Assembly (NCBI RefSeq): GCF_934754915.1
Contig: NZ_CAKVKB010000005.1
Coordinates: 1-64,000, forward strand
Direction: 5' to 3'
Length of the DNA: 64,000 bases
Source: an uncultured Clostridium sp.
GTDB taxonomy: Bacteria > Bacillota > Clostridia > Clostridiales > Clostridiaceae
Made by a program: the position numbers and the translations under genes. Position 1 is the stretch's first letter; each line of letters begins with the position of its first letter. Shown piece after piece: positions 36,264 through 44,311 of this stretch. The notes beneath the pieces were generated by a model, which was not told where the DNA came from, ran no database searches, and saw nothing but the letters and a program-made list of their open reading frames with translations.

Positions 36264-37370
36264 CTATTTATCTTTTTTAATATCTTTTATCCTATTGGCT
36301 ATCTTTTTAGGAATTTCACCTATATATTTCACATCATTTTCTATAGCTATCTCTTCTTTTTTTATAAATGAATATTCCTCATTATTATACTTCAACTTTT
36401 GTTTCATAAATTGTTCCATTTGAGGTTTAAGCCATGTTCTGCCTTCACTATCTATACGGTTTCTAGTCTCAGCATAAGTAACAGTATCAAGTTCAGGTAT
36501 ATTACCCAAAGTCAAGAATGCATGTCCAGCCCAGCAATGAGGAAGAGTGCAGTTATGACCAAGAGCTTTAAAATTCAATGGCTTGTCAATATTTTTATAA
36601 ATATTGTCCAAAGGCCTTCCCCAATAACATTGTTTCATATCTCCAGTTCCTAAATTAATATATAAACTCCAATCCCCTGCATAACAGAATTCTTTTCTTT
36701 TTTTATAAAAAATACTAGCTTTAAAATCAAATAAAGCTGAATCAAAAGTTCCCCATATCTTTTTATATTCTTCAAAAGAATATTTAGATAAAACATCTAC
36801 GTCTTTAGTTCTTTCATCTCTTGCAATAGTGACATGACATAACGCCCCAAGGTTTTCCATACAAACTTTTTTTACATCTTCAATATAAGGTATTAATTCA
36901 TCACTTGGCGTAAGTTCAATAGTAAATGATGCTTCACTGCTGCGCACCTTCTTTACATTTTCAAAATATGTTTCCATCAAATTTCTTTTTAGCAGCTCAA
37001 GATAATGAAATGAAAACTTGAAAAATAATCTTTTCAATAATTCTGAATCAAATTCTAGAATTTCATTAATCCGCTGTGTTAATGTCCCATTAGTCACTAC
37101 CATAACATAATGTCCTTCTTCTAGTAATGCTTTCAATACTCTGACAACCTCTTCTTCAAGAAGGGTTTCTCCTCCCGCACAAAAATTAATAAGACATGTT
37201 CCTCCCAACCGTTCTTTAGACAGTGCTTTTCTTATGACTTCTGGAGAGCATTTAAATTGAGCCAGTTTATTATTGAAATTTCGCATTTGTGCTATATAAC
37301 AATAATGACATCTCAAATTACATGTTTCTGTTGGAATATAACAGTCTAAAAATCTTTTTAGTTTTTCCAT
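36264..37370 (-). CDS. Radical-SAM protein of capsule locus
   Basis: A 368-residue radical-SAM enzyme beginning MEKLKRFLDCYIPTETC. The cluster motif is CNLRCHYC (C17, C21, C24), with NFCAGGETLLEEE as the SAM-binding GGE block. The C-terminal part has further Cys in FCYAGDWSLYINLGTGDM, MKQCYWG, HNCTLPHCWAG, the pattern of an auxiliary iron-sulfur cluster (SPASM-like). The ATG at 37370 is chosen because AAAGGAG lies before it; a longer frame overlaps the upstream gene. The substrate is unknown. In this position it most likely modifies a sugar of the repeat unit; no precursor peptide gene lies next to it. Confidence 0.82.
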   Translation of the reverse strand: MEKLKRFLDCYIPTETCNLRCHYCYIAQMRNFNNKLAQFKCSPEVIRKALSKERLGGTCLINFCAGGETLLEEEVVRVLKALLEEGHYVMVVTNGTLTQRINEILEFDSELLKRLFFKFSFHYLELLKRNLMETYFENVKKVRSSEASFTIELTPSDELIPYIEDVKKVCMENLGALCHVTIARDERTKDVDVLSKYSFEEYKKIWGTFDSALFDFKASIFYKKRKEFCYAGDWSLYINLGTGDMKQCYWGRPLDNIYKNIDKPLNFKALGHNCTLPHCWAGHAFLTLGNIPELDTVTYAETRNRIDSEGRTWLKPQMEQFMKQKLKYNNEEYSFIKKEEIAIENDVKYIGEIPKKIANRIKDIKKDK

Positions 37371-37401
37371 AATAGAATCTCCTTTAAATACTTTTTTAAT
37401 A

Positions 37402-39417
37402 TTAAATACTTTTGCCATCTAGTTTATTTCTTAATTGATCAAAATAAATATTATGAAAATCTATAGAAGAAATTTTTTCCAAGCTGCATAATTTATTAAT
37501 CAATAATCTGATAAAGTCATAATCCAGATCTTCTATAAATTCTATATAATTTAAACCTTTTATCCATTCCAATGTTCCGGATATTTTATGATCACATGAT
37601 TTAATCACTATGCATGGAGTATTGGTTATAACACTAAAAATCATTCCATGCAATCTATCAGTTATGACAATTTTTGATTTTAGAAATTTTTTCAGTGTGT
37701 TTTTTAATTCTATTTCACGAGTTTCCTTATATATCTTTTTATTTATCACTGTGTCAGAGACAACCACATTATCATAATCTTCATTAATCCTATCTATTAA
37801 TAATTTTCTGTTTTCTCCTAATACACTCTCTGCATCTTTCCTAAAACAAACCATGATGTTTTCTCTTTTATACTCATTATGTTTGTACATATTATTCAAA
37901 AAAAACACCATATCTGGATTTAATAATATTCTTGATTTTTTTAATATGTCTTTCATAATATCATATGATTTTTTTTCTCTTGCTATGACTGTTAAATTTT
38001 TATGACCGTTATATACTCTTTCACTTTTTATAAGTTCCTTTTTACCATTCACATCATCTGTAAAACTTATAGTCTGAGGCATCGAAATTATGCGATTTTT
38101 ATGAAAAGTCTTGATTATAAACCTTCTTCTCATTTCTTCATCAATCCATATGTTATTCATGTTTCCGCCACCAGCAAGAACTATAAAATCATCTTTTTTA
38201 AGTATTTTTTTTAATGACTTTGCTGTTTTGTATACATCTTCTCCATATATTTCAATCACTTCATATTCATTATAAAATTCTTTAAAAAACAGATTGGTTG
38301 AATATACTATTGCCTGATCTCCCATGTTTCCATATGTAGGCGTAAGCATATGAATTATCTTTTTTCTGTTCTTATATTCTTTATAATTTTTGTAATATAT
38401 AAAACTAAATATATACTGTATCCTTTTTCTCATTATTCCAATTAATTTATTTAACCATTTTATATGAAGAATAAAATACAAAGTGGGACTTAACCAGAAA
38501 GCAAATCCCATTATTCTGTCTCCTGCTTTTCTATCAGTATTAACTAAATATCTGAAAAATATCTTCCTATACTCACGTTTTATTTTTTTCATATGAAATG
38601 GATCTTTATATAAATAAATTTTGCATAAGAAAAAATACTCTATCAATAAATCTTTATAATGTATTAGTGTCTTTTTATATAGATTTTTATTTTTTATCTC
38701 TTTAAAAAAATCAGCTCTTTCTTTAACTGCTTCCAATTTATGAAGCTTTTTTTCAGAGAATCCACTATTAATAATGCTTTTATCTGTTTTCCTATAGTAA
38801 TACATAATTTGATCACATAATATTACTTTTTCTGATTTATATAACAGTTTGTGAATTATAAATTCATCTTCATGTATTTTATTTTCCGGAAAGATAATAT
38901 TTTCAAACAAATTTCTTCGATAAAGTTTATTCCATACAACTACGGTTTCAACATATCTGTCATTATATAAGTTATTCAATGCTTGTATATTATTTATGAT
39001 TTCTATGTTTTTCTCACTGCTATTTAATAATAATCTATCTGCTTTCTCATTTTCAGTTTTAAGAAATCTGCATTGTACTATATCTGATTTATATTCTTCC
39101 ATAATATTATATAAAGTTTCATACATGCTGCTTTCAATCCAGTCATCACTATCCACAAATCCAATATATTTTCCAGTTGCTTCTTTCAATCCTGCATTTC
39201 TTGCTGAACTCAAGCCTCCATTTTTTTTATGAATAACTTTTATCCTATTATCGATTTTTGAATATTCATCACATATTATGCTGCAATTATCTTTTGAACC
39301 ATCATCTATCAATATAATTTCTAAATCTTTAAAAGTCTGAGAAATAACTGAATCAATACATTTAGACAGATATTTTTCAACATTATATACTGGTATTATT
39401 ACAGATATCTCAGCCAT
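37402..39417 (-). CDS. GT2 glycosyltransferase fused to polysaccharide pyruvyl transferase
   Basis: A 671-residue two-domain protein. Residues 1-330 are a GT2 enzyme: ISVIIPVYNVEKYLSKCIDS, IILIDDGSKDNCS, YIGFVDSDDWIE. Residues about 350-671 are a polysaccharide pyruvyl transferase domain: MLTPTYGNMGDQAIVYST, FIVLAGGGNMNNIW, then ITDRLHGMIFSVITNTPCIV. Pyruvyl transferases move pyruvate from PEP to a sugar as a ketal, giving the polymer acidic groups. The fusion couples sugar addition with pyruvylation. Start at the ATG before AEISVIIPVYN is clear. Confidence 0.9.
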   Translation of the reverse strand: MAEISVIIPVYNVEKYLSKCIDSVISQTFKDLEIILIDDGSKDNCSIICDEYSKIDNRIKVIHKKNGGLSSARNAGLKEATGKYIGFVDSDDWIESSMYETLYNIMEEYKSDIVQCRFLKTENEKADRLLLNSSEKNIEIINNIQALNNLYNDRYVETVVVWNKLYRRNLFENIIFPENKIHEDEFIIHKLLYKSEKVILCDQIMYYYRKTDKSIINSGFSEKKLHKLEAVKERADFFKEIKNKNLYKKTLIHYKDLLIEYFFLCKIYLYKDPFHMKKIKREYRKIFFRYLVNTDRKAGDRIMGFAFWLSPTLYFILHIKWLNKLIGIMRKRIQYIFSFIYYKNYKEYKNRKKIIHMLTPTYGNMGDQAIVYSTNLFFKEFYNEYEVIEIYGEDVYKTAKSLKKILKKDDFIVLAGGGNMNNIWIDEEMRRRFIIKTFHKNRIISMPQTISFTDDVNGKKELIKSERVYNGHKNLTVIAREKKSYDIMKDILKKSRILLNPDMVFFLNNMYKHNEYKRENIMVCFRKDAESVLGENRKLLIDRINEDYDNVVVSDTVINKKIYKETREIELKNTLKKFLKSKIVITDRLHGMIFSVITNTPCIVIKSCDHKISGTLEWIKGLNYIEFIEDLDYDFIRLLINKLCSLEKISSIDFHNIYFDQLRNKLDGKSI

Positions 39418-39499
39418 TAATTTGTTTCCTCCTTTTATCTATCCAAATAAATTTAATATATGTTCCAATAATAAAACTGCATAATAATTTAAAGAAATC

Positions 39500-39556
39500 T
39501 CTGCTAAGATTTTATCCTTCATTGCCAATTGCACATTGTTAATTGGAATATATAAC
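39500..39556. repeat. Dispersed intergenic repeat, copy 2
   Basis: Carries CTAAGATTTTATCCTTCATT and GCCAATTGCA, related to 12585-12620. It continues with CACATTGTTAATTGGAATAT, so it has a small inverted CAATT/AATTG element. Confidence 0.5.
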
Positions 39557-39559
39557 TGA

Positions 39560-40621
39560 TCATTCTTTAAGTAAATTTAAATATATACTGTAAAGCTTAT
39601 CTATATGTTGTTTTATATCGAACTCATTCTTCATACGTCTATATGCATTTTCACTATATTTTTGTCTCATTTCTGAATTACAAACCATTTTTAGTATTTC
39701 ACAAGAAAGTGCCTCCACATCTCCAGGACTTATTAGTACCCCATCTTCTTCATTTCTTATAGCCTCTGGAATAGCCGCAATTTTTGTTGTTATATTGGGT
39801 ATTCCGTATGACATAGTCTCTAAAATAGTCATTGGCAGACCTTCATTGTATGATGGGAGAACATTTATCAAAGTATTTGAAAAACACCATTCCTTTTTTT
39901 CTTCAGTAAGCCATCCACAATACTCCACTAAATCATCTAATTGAAATTTTTTTATTTTTTCATTTATATTTCCTTCAATATCAATTCCATATAATTTTAT
40001 TTTAATTGGAGCTTTAAATTTACCTTTGATATTTTGAGCTGCCTGTAAAAAATCATCAATTCCTTTTCTTTTTAATAAAAGTCCTAAAAATATTATCTGC
40101 TTTGCACTATTGTTATATCTGTTTTCTTCTGGAACTTTAACAGCATTATATAGAACTTGAATTTTTGCCTTATCTCGCACAATTTTTTCAAAGAATTCAC
40201 TCCATTTCTTTCCAAGAACCAAAATTTTATCAGCATTTTCAAATATTCTGTTTATTATATTCTGAATACATACAGACTGCTTTAAATACCAATCTTCAAT
40301 CATAGCTCCATGCATATGAATCATTATTTTACAGCCAAACATCTTTCCTACAATTACAATAATTCCCTCTCTAAATACACTTCCTTTTTCAGCCATATGA
40401 ATGTGTATTATATCAATCTTTTTTAACTTTATATAATAAATTATTTTTATCAATGACTTTATAAAAAATAATGCTTTAATTATTCTCGAAGAATTGGTAA
40501 CTGTTGGAATATATATCATATTGGTCTTTTTTATAAATTCTCTGTCATTCAAGTAATTTTCAATTACTGTCAGCATTCCTCCAACACATTTGCTATCAAC
40601 ACCAACCATTAAAACATTCAT
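39560..40621 (-). CDS. Glycosyltransferase family 4
   Basis: A 353-residue GT-B enzyme. The N-terminus MNVLMVGVDSKCVGGMLTVI and the HIHMAEKGSVFREG block are typical of GT4 capsule enzymes. The donor site is LGLLLKRKGIDDFLQAA and VLPSYNEGLPMTILETMSYG. The ATG at 40621 shares one base with the stop of the upstream gene (TGATG), so the two are translationally coupled. GGAGG lies in the 3' end of that gene. Confidence 0.9.
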   Translation of the reverse strand: MNVLMVGVDSKCVGGMLTVIENYLNDREFIKKTNMIYIPTVTNSSRIIKALFFIKSLIKIIYYIKLKKIDIIHIHMAEKGSVFREGIIVIVGKMFGCKIMIHMHGAMIEDWYLKQSVCIQNIINRIFENADKILVLGKKWSEFFEKIVRDKAKIQVLYNAVKVPEENRYNNSAKQIIFLGLLLKRKGIDDFLQAAQNIKGKFKAPIKIKLYGIDIEGNINEKIKKFQLDDLVEYCGWLTEEKKEWCFSNTLINVLPSYNEGLPMTILETMSYGIPNITTKIAAIPEAIRNEEDGVLISPGDVEALSCEILKMVCNSEMRQKYSENAYRRMKNEFDIKQHIDKLYSIYLNLLKE

Positions 40622-41388
40622 CAAAACCTCCTTATATTATCTATATTTTGTTTCCTGTATCGAAACATTATTGGAATAATCTTAAAATCATCTATTAAAT
40701 ATCTTTTTGCCATCCTTCTTGGTTCTTTGCATAATCTATAAAACCATTCCATTCCATGTTTCTGCATCCACACTGGTGCTCTTGAGACTACACCAGCCTC
40801 AAAATCTATTCCTGCGCCTATCGCCAATGAAACTGGTACTTTTAATTCATTCCTATATTTATAAATAAATTTCTCCTGTTTTGGAGCTCCAAGGCCTACA
40901 GCAAGTATATCTGGTTTTTTATCATTGATGATATTTAAAATATGCTGAACTTCTTCTTTATCATTTTCAAATCCATATTTAGGTGAATAAGTTCCAACTA
41001 TATTCAATCCATCAAATTTGTTTATTAAATTCTCTGCAGCTTTTTGAGCTACACCTTGAGCTGCACCTAATAAAAATACTGTATATCCTTTTTTAGCTGC
41101 AAGTTCACATACTTTGGGAAACAAATCTGAACCTGATATTTTTTCCTTTATAGATGTGGATTTAATTTTAGATATCCATACAAGAGGCATTCCATCTGTC
41201 AGAATCAAATCTGCATTCATATATGCTTCTTTCATTTCCGAATCACTTTCAAGTTTTACTATATGATCTACATTAGGGGTTACAACATAACTTATCTTCT
41301 TTTTTAAGATAAGTTTTTCAATTTCTTTTATTGCTTCGTCCATAGTTAAATTATCAACTTCAGTATTCAATAATTTAATCCTGCACAT
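40621..41388 (-). CDS. WecG/TagA/CpsF family glycosyltransferase (GT26)
   Basis: A 255-residue enzyme starting MCRIKLLNTEVDNLTMDEAI. The GT26 signatures are present: YVVTPNVDHIVKLESD, LILTDGMPLVW, GLGAPKQEKFIYKYR and AIGAGIDFEAG. These enzymes add the second sugar, often N-acetylmannosamine(uronate) type, to an undecaprenyl-linked first sugar. The ATG at 41388 follows GGGAGG; a longer frame to 41412 overlaps that site and is rejected. Confidence 0.93.
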   Translation of the reverse strand: MCRIKLLNTEVDNLTMDEAIKEIEKLILKKKISYVVTPNVDHIVKLESDSEMKEAYMNADLILTDGMPLVWISKIKSTSIKEKISGSDLFPKVCELAAKKGYTVFLLGAAQGVAQKAAENLINKFDGLNIVGTYSPKYGFENDKEEVQHILNIINDKKPDILAVGLGAPKQEKFIYKYRNELKVPVSLAIGAGIDFEAGVVSRAPVWMQKHGMEWFYRLCKEPRRMAKRYLIDDFKIIPIMFRYRKQNIDNIRRF

Positions 41389-41417
41389 TATCACACCTCC
41401 CATATAATTCAAATTTA

Positions 41418-42464
41418 TTAAATCTCATTTCTATACTCTTTCAAATTATCCATATAATCTTTATTTATAATATAAAAGCAGTCCTCTGTTTCTATTGTTA
41501 ATACATCATTAATACCTATCATTATTACTTTTTTTTCATTGTTTATTGTTATATTAGACTTAGACTCAATAATTAATGTATTGCTATTTGTAATGTTATT
41601 ATATACATCCTTCTTCTTATATCTTTCAATAGATTTCCATGTACCAATGTCATCCCAGCCAATAGCTGCAGGTACAACATATATTTCCTTTGATTTTTCT
41701 AGAACAGCATAATCTATAGATATAGATTTAACTTTTAAATACTTATCTTTTACAGCCATATCCAATTCATTTTGGTTTACATTTTTAATATTCTTCAGTT
41801 CTTCATATATTTCAGGACAGTATTCTCTAGTCTCATTTAAAATTCCAGAAATCCTCCATAAAAATATTCCTCCGTTCCAAAGATAATTTCCATCTCTTAA
41901 ATAACTTTCTGCTTTTTTTAATTCAGGTTTTTCTATAAATCTCTTAACTTTTAAAAAACTTTTATTTATTATTTGTTCTGGTTTTTCATCATATTTTATA
42001 TATCCATATCCTGTTTCAGACCTATCTGGCTTCATTCCAATAGTTATTAATGCGTTTCTATTTTTTTTCAAGAATTCATTACAATTCAAAATTATGTTTC
42101 TGAATTCATCATTATTTTTTATCAAATGATCTGAAGGCAGTACTACCATAACAGCATCTTTAAATTTTCTGTTTATTATAATTGAAGATAAAATAATACA
42201 TGGTGCAGTATTTCTGCCTTCAGGCTCTATTATTATGTTTTCTTCTGGTATTTCTGGTACCTGTTCTTTCACTAAACCAACATATGCAGACACAGTACAT
42301 ATAAATATATTTTCCATAGGAATTATGGATCTTATCCTGTCTATTGTCATTTGAATCATCGTTCTGCTTCCCAAAAGGTTTAAAAACTGTTTAGGCTTCT
42401 CTTCTGTAGATAAAGGCCAGAACCTTGTTCCTTTCCCCCCTGCCATTATTAATGCACATAACAT
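41418..42464 (-). CDS. manC: Mannose-1-phosphate guanylyltransferase
   Basis: A 348-residue GDP-mannose pyrophosphorylase: LCALIMAGGKGTRFWPLS (nucleotide-binding), EKPKQFLNLLG, EPEGRNTAPC, VVLPSDHLI and YGYIKY are all present, plus the C-terminal SIDYAVLE and GWDDIGTW. It makes GDP-mannose for the polymer. It is the monofunctional form without an isomerase domain. It is the first gene after the 430-base gap behind the initiating transferase. Confidence 0.93.
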   Translation of the reverse strand: MLCALIMAGGKGTRFWPLSTEEKPKQFLNLLGSRTMIQMTIDRIRSIIPMENIFICTVSAYVGLVKEQVPEIPEENIIIEPEGRNTAPCIILSSIIINRKFKDAVMVVLPSDHLIKNNDEFRNIILNCNEFLKKNRNALITIGMKPDRSETGYGYIKYDEKPEQIINKSFLKVKRFIEKPELKKAESYLRDGNYLWNGGIFLWRISGILNETREYCPEIYEELKNIKNVNQNELDMAVKDKYLKVKSISIDYAVLEKSKEIYVVPAAIGWDDIGTWKSIERYKKKDVYNNITNSNTLIIESKSNITINNEKKVIMIGINDVLTIETEDCFYIINKDYMDNLKEYRNEI

Positions 42465-42704
42465 AACCCCACCTTCTTTTCAATTGAATATAAATAGAAA
42501 TCTGATTTAATATATAACTACAATTACATAATCATTGCATATTTAATTTTATGTTAATGATTGTCCTGTTATTACCACAAATTATTTATGGTAATATAAA
42601 TTTCTATAAAAGAGTAAAAAGTTAATTGCAACATATATTTTTATGCTTTTGCTCTTTTTTAAAATTATCCATATATTGTACAAAAATATAATTTCATATA
42701 GAAT

Positions 42705-42738
42705 TAAAAAAAGCATTTTCCACACAACTGAAAATGCT
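42705..42738 (-). terminator. Strong terminator inside capsule locus
   Basis: AGCATTTTC / GAAAATGCT arms (42712-42720 and 42730-42738), followed on the minus strand by TTTTTTTAATTC. It would end the transcript of the initiating transferase before manC, so the rest of the locus needs another promoter or antitermination. Confidence 0.8.
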
Positions 42739-42814
42739 CATTTTCCTTCTATAAAAATATATTTATATTTTTCAATTCATATACATATTCTAAAAATGAA
42801 TCAGCACAATAATC

Positions 42815-42875
42815 AAAAAATCTTTCTGTAATTTCATACTTTATTGTAATTTGCCAATTATACATTATTAATTAA
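42815..42875. repeat. Weak copy of dispersed intergenic repeat
   Basis: TTTCTGTAATTTCATACTTT, then ATTGTAATTTGCCAATTATACATTA-like sequence, in the same order as in the copies at 12.6 and 39.5 kb. Divergent; identification by eye. Confidence 0.3.
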
Positions 42876-42894
42876 AACATAATATACTGTAATC

Positions 42895-43557
42895 TTAACT
42901 TGCATTTTTATCACCTAAAAGTACAAAGAAAGTTTTAAATATAAGTTTTAAATCAACCCATATATTTCTTTCATCAACATATTTAATATCTAGTTTCATC
43001 CAATCTATATAATCAATCTTATCTCGTCCTCCTACCTGCCAATAACATGTTAATCCCGGTCTCACTATCAATCGTTTTAACATCCATGGTTCAAATTGAT
43101 TAACTTCATCTGGAAGAGATGGTCTAGGACCCACAAAACTCATTTCTCCTTTTAATATGTTTATCAATTGTGGTAATTCATCTATACTTGTCTTTCTAAT
43201 AAATCTGCCTATTCTAGTTACCCTTGGATCATTCTTCATCTTAAACATAGGACCATTTCTTTCATTCTTCTCAACCAGTTTACATTTTAATTCTTCTGCA
43301 TTTGCTACCATGGATCTAAACTTATACATTTTAAATGTTTTTTTATTTATTCCAACACGCTCCTGCATAAATATTACTGGCCCTGGAGATTCAATTTTAA
43401 TAAGTACAGAAACTATTAAAAGTATTGGACTTATTATTATTAATGTTGCAATAGAACATATAATATCAAATGCACGTTTAATAAATTCATATATTTTTTT
43501 AGATAAAATCTGCTGCCTGAGTTTCACCTCATTATCTTCAAAATTTATCTCTTGCAT
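42895..43557 (-). CDS. Initiating sugar-phosphate transferase (polyprenyl-phosphate)
   Basis: A 220-residue bacterial sugar transferase. One membrane helix (about 25-48) is followed by ESPGPVIFMQERVGI, the FKMYKFRSM motif, TRIGRFIRKTSIDELPQLIN, and MSFVGPRPSLPDEV. It puts the first sugar phosphate on undecaprenyl phosphate and so starts repeat-unit synthesis. It is the short catalytic form without extra N-terminal helices. The ATG at 43557 lies six bases after GGAGGGG. It is the first gene of the locus. Confidence 0.93.
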   Translation of the reverse strand: MQEINFEDNEVKLRQQILSKKIYEFIKRAFDIICSIATLIIISPILLIVSVLIKIESPGPVIFMQERVGINKKTFKMYKFRSMVANAEELKCKLVEKNERNGPMFKMKNDPRVTRIGRFIRKTSIDELPQLINILKGEMSFVGPRPSLPDEVNQFEPWMLKRLIVRPGLTCYWQVGGRDKIDYIDWMKLDIKYVDERNIWVDLKLIFKTFFVLLGDKNAS

Positions 43558-43724
43558 CCACACACCCCTCCTAGCAAAGCTTTACTACATAAATCAGCTT
43601 TACTTTACTAATTGTTATATCTAAATCTTATGCATGGTTTTTTTACTTTATACTAACTTTTATTCTTTTGCATGCTTGTAATATAAATTTATGTGAATTC
43701 ATTTTCATTATTTACATTATAAAT

Positions 43725-43754
43725 TTGCAGAAATAATATTATAAATGTTATACT
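43725..43754 (+). promoter_or_regulatory. Putative sigma-A promoter for the C_GCAxxG_C_C gene
   Basis: TTGCAG (43725-43730), an 18-base spacer and TATACT (43749-43754). The gene start is about 65 bases downstream. Confidence 0.5.
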
Positions 43755-43819
43755 TCTATTAAAGAGATTTTAAATAGTTATTTTAATGAATCAAAATTTA
43801 TTTGGGAGGAATTTTCAAA

Positions 43820-44227
43820 ATGGATAGTAGAATTAGTATTACTGCTGAAAAGCATAATAAGGGTTATAATTGTGCCCAAGCAATTGTTTGTACATATTGT
43901 GATTTGTTTGGAGTAGATGAAGAAACTGCATTTAGATTATCTGAATGTTTTGGCCTTGGAATGGGTGGCATGCAGAGTACATGTGGTGCACTCTCTGGAG
44001 TTCTCATGCTTGCTGGATTAAAAAACAGTAATGGACTTGTGAAACCTGGAAGTACAAAAGCTTCTTCTTATGCTCTTGCAAAAAAATTAGCTGAGGAATT
44101 TAAAGAAATGAATACTTCTACAATATGTAAAGAACTTAAAGGAATCGATGATGGTATTGTAAAACGTTCATGTCCTGGATGTATTGAAGATGCTGCAAAA
44201 ATTGTAGAAAAATTTTTAATAGATTAG
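43820..44227 (+). CDS. C_GCAxxG_C_C family protein
   Basis: A 135-residue protein with the family pattern: GYNCAQAIVCTYC, then CFGLGMGGMQSTCGALSG, and a final CPGCIEDAAKIVEKFL. The spaced Cys residues are expected to bind a metal or iron-sulfur cluster, and the family is thought to be redox related. The precise function is unknown. The ATG at 43820 follows GGGAGG; an earlier in-frame start at 43802 lies within the ribosome-binding region. Single gene, with a bidirectional terminator after it. Confidence 0.92.
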   Translation: MDSRISITAEKHNKGYNCAQAIVCTYCDLFGVDEETAFRLSECFGLGMGGMQSTCGALSGVLMLAGLKNSNGLVKPGSTKASSYALAKKLAEEFKEMNTSTICKELKGIDDGIVKRSCPGCIEDAAKIVEKFLID

Positions 44228-44244
44228 GATATATCACTTCTTCA

Positions 44245-44287
44245 TTATACTGAGAATATCATTATAATTTAAATATTCTCAGTATAA
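44245..44287. terminator. Bidirectional terminator
   Basis: TTATACTGAGAATAT (44245-44259) pairs with ATATTCTCAGTATAA (44273-44287), between convergent genes. T-rich sequence is modest on both sides. Confidence 0.7.
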
Positions 44288-44311
44288 CTTAAATTCAAGA
44301 CAATATAGCAT

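Larger units (their letters stand above)
42465..42894. other. Gap inside capsule locus with terminator and repeat
   Basis: A 430-base stretch between the initiating transferase and manC, with no protein gene seen. It holds a strong minus-strand terminator (42705-42738), a possible copy of the dispersed repeat (42815-42875) and a small ATTACCA/TGGTAAT hairpin at 42571-42595. Upstream of manC it should contain that operon's promoter, but no good -35/-10 pair was found by eye. Confidence 0.5.

Noticed and set aside
36264..37370. Radical-SAM enzyme as part of the RiPP system
   Set aside because: It is 19 kb from the precursor, inside the capsule operon and next to a pyruvyl transferase, so a link to the peptide is not supported.
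14355..43557. Search for a lasso macrolactam synthetase
   Set aside because: Every sizeable minus-strand protein here is a glycosyltransferase, membrane protein, kinase, radical-SAM or sugar-nucleotide enzyme; no asparagine-synthetase-like motif was seen.
43564..43819. Riboswitch or known leader upstream of the capsule locus
   Set aside because: No recognised aptamer core was found on the minus strand; only a probable plus-strand promoter for the neighbouring gene.
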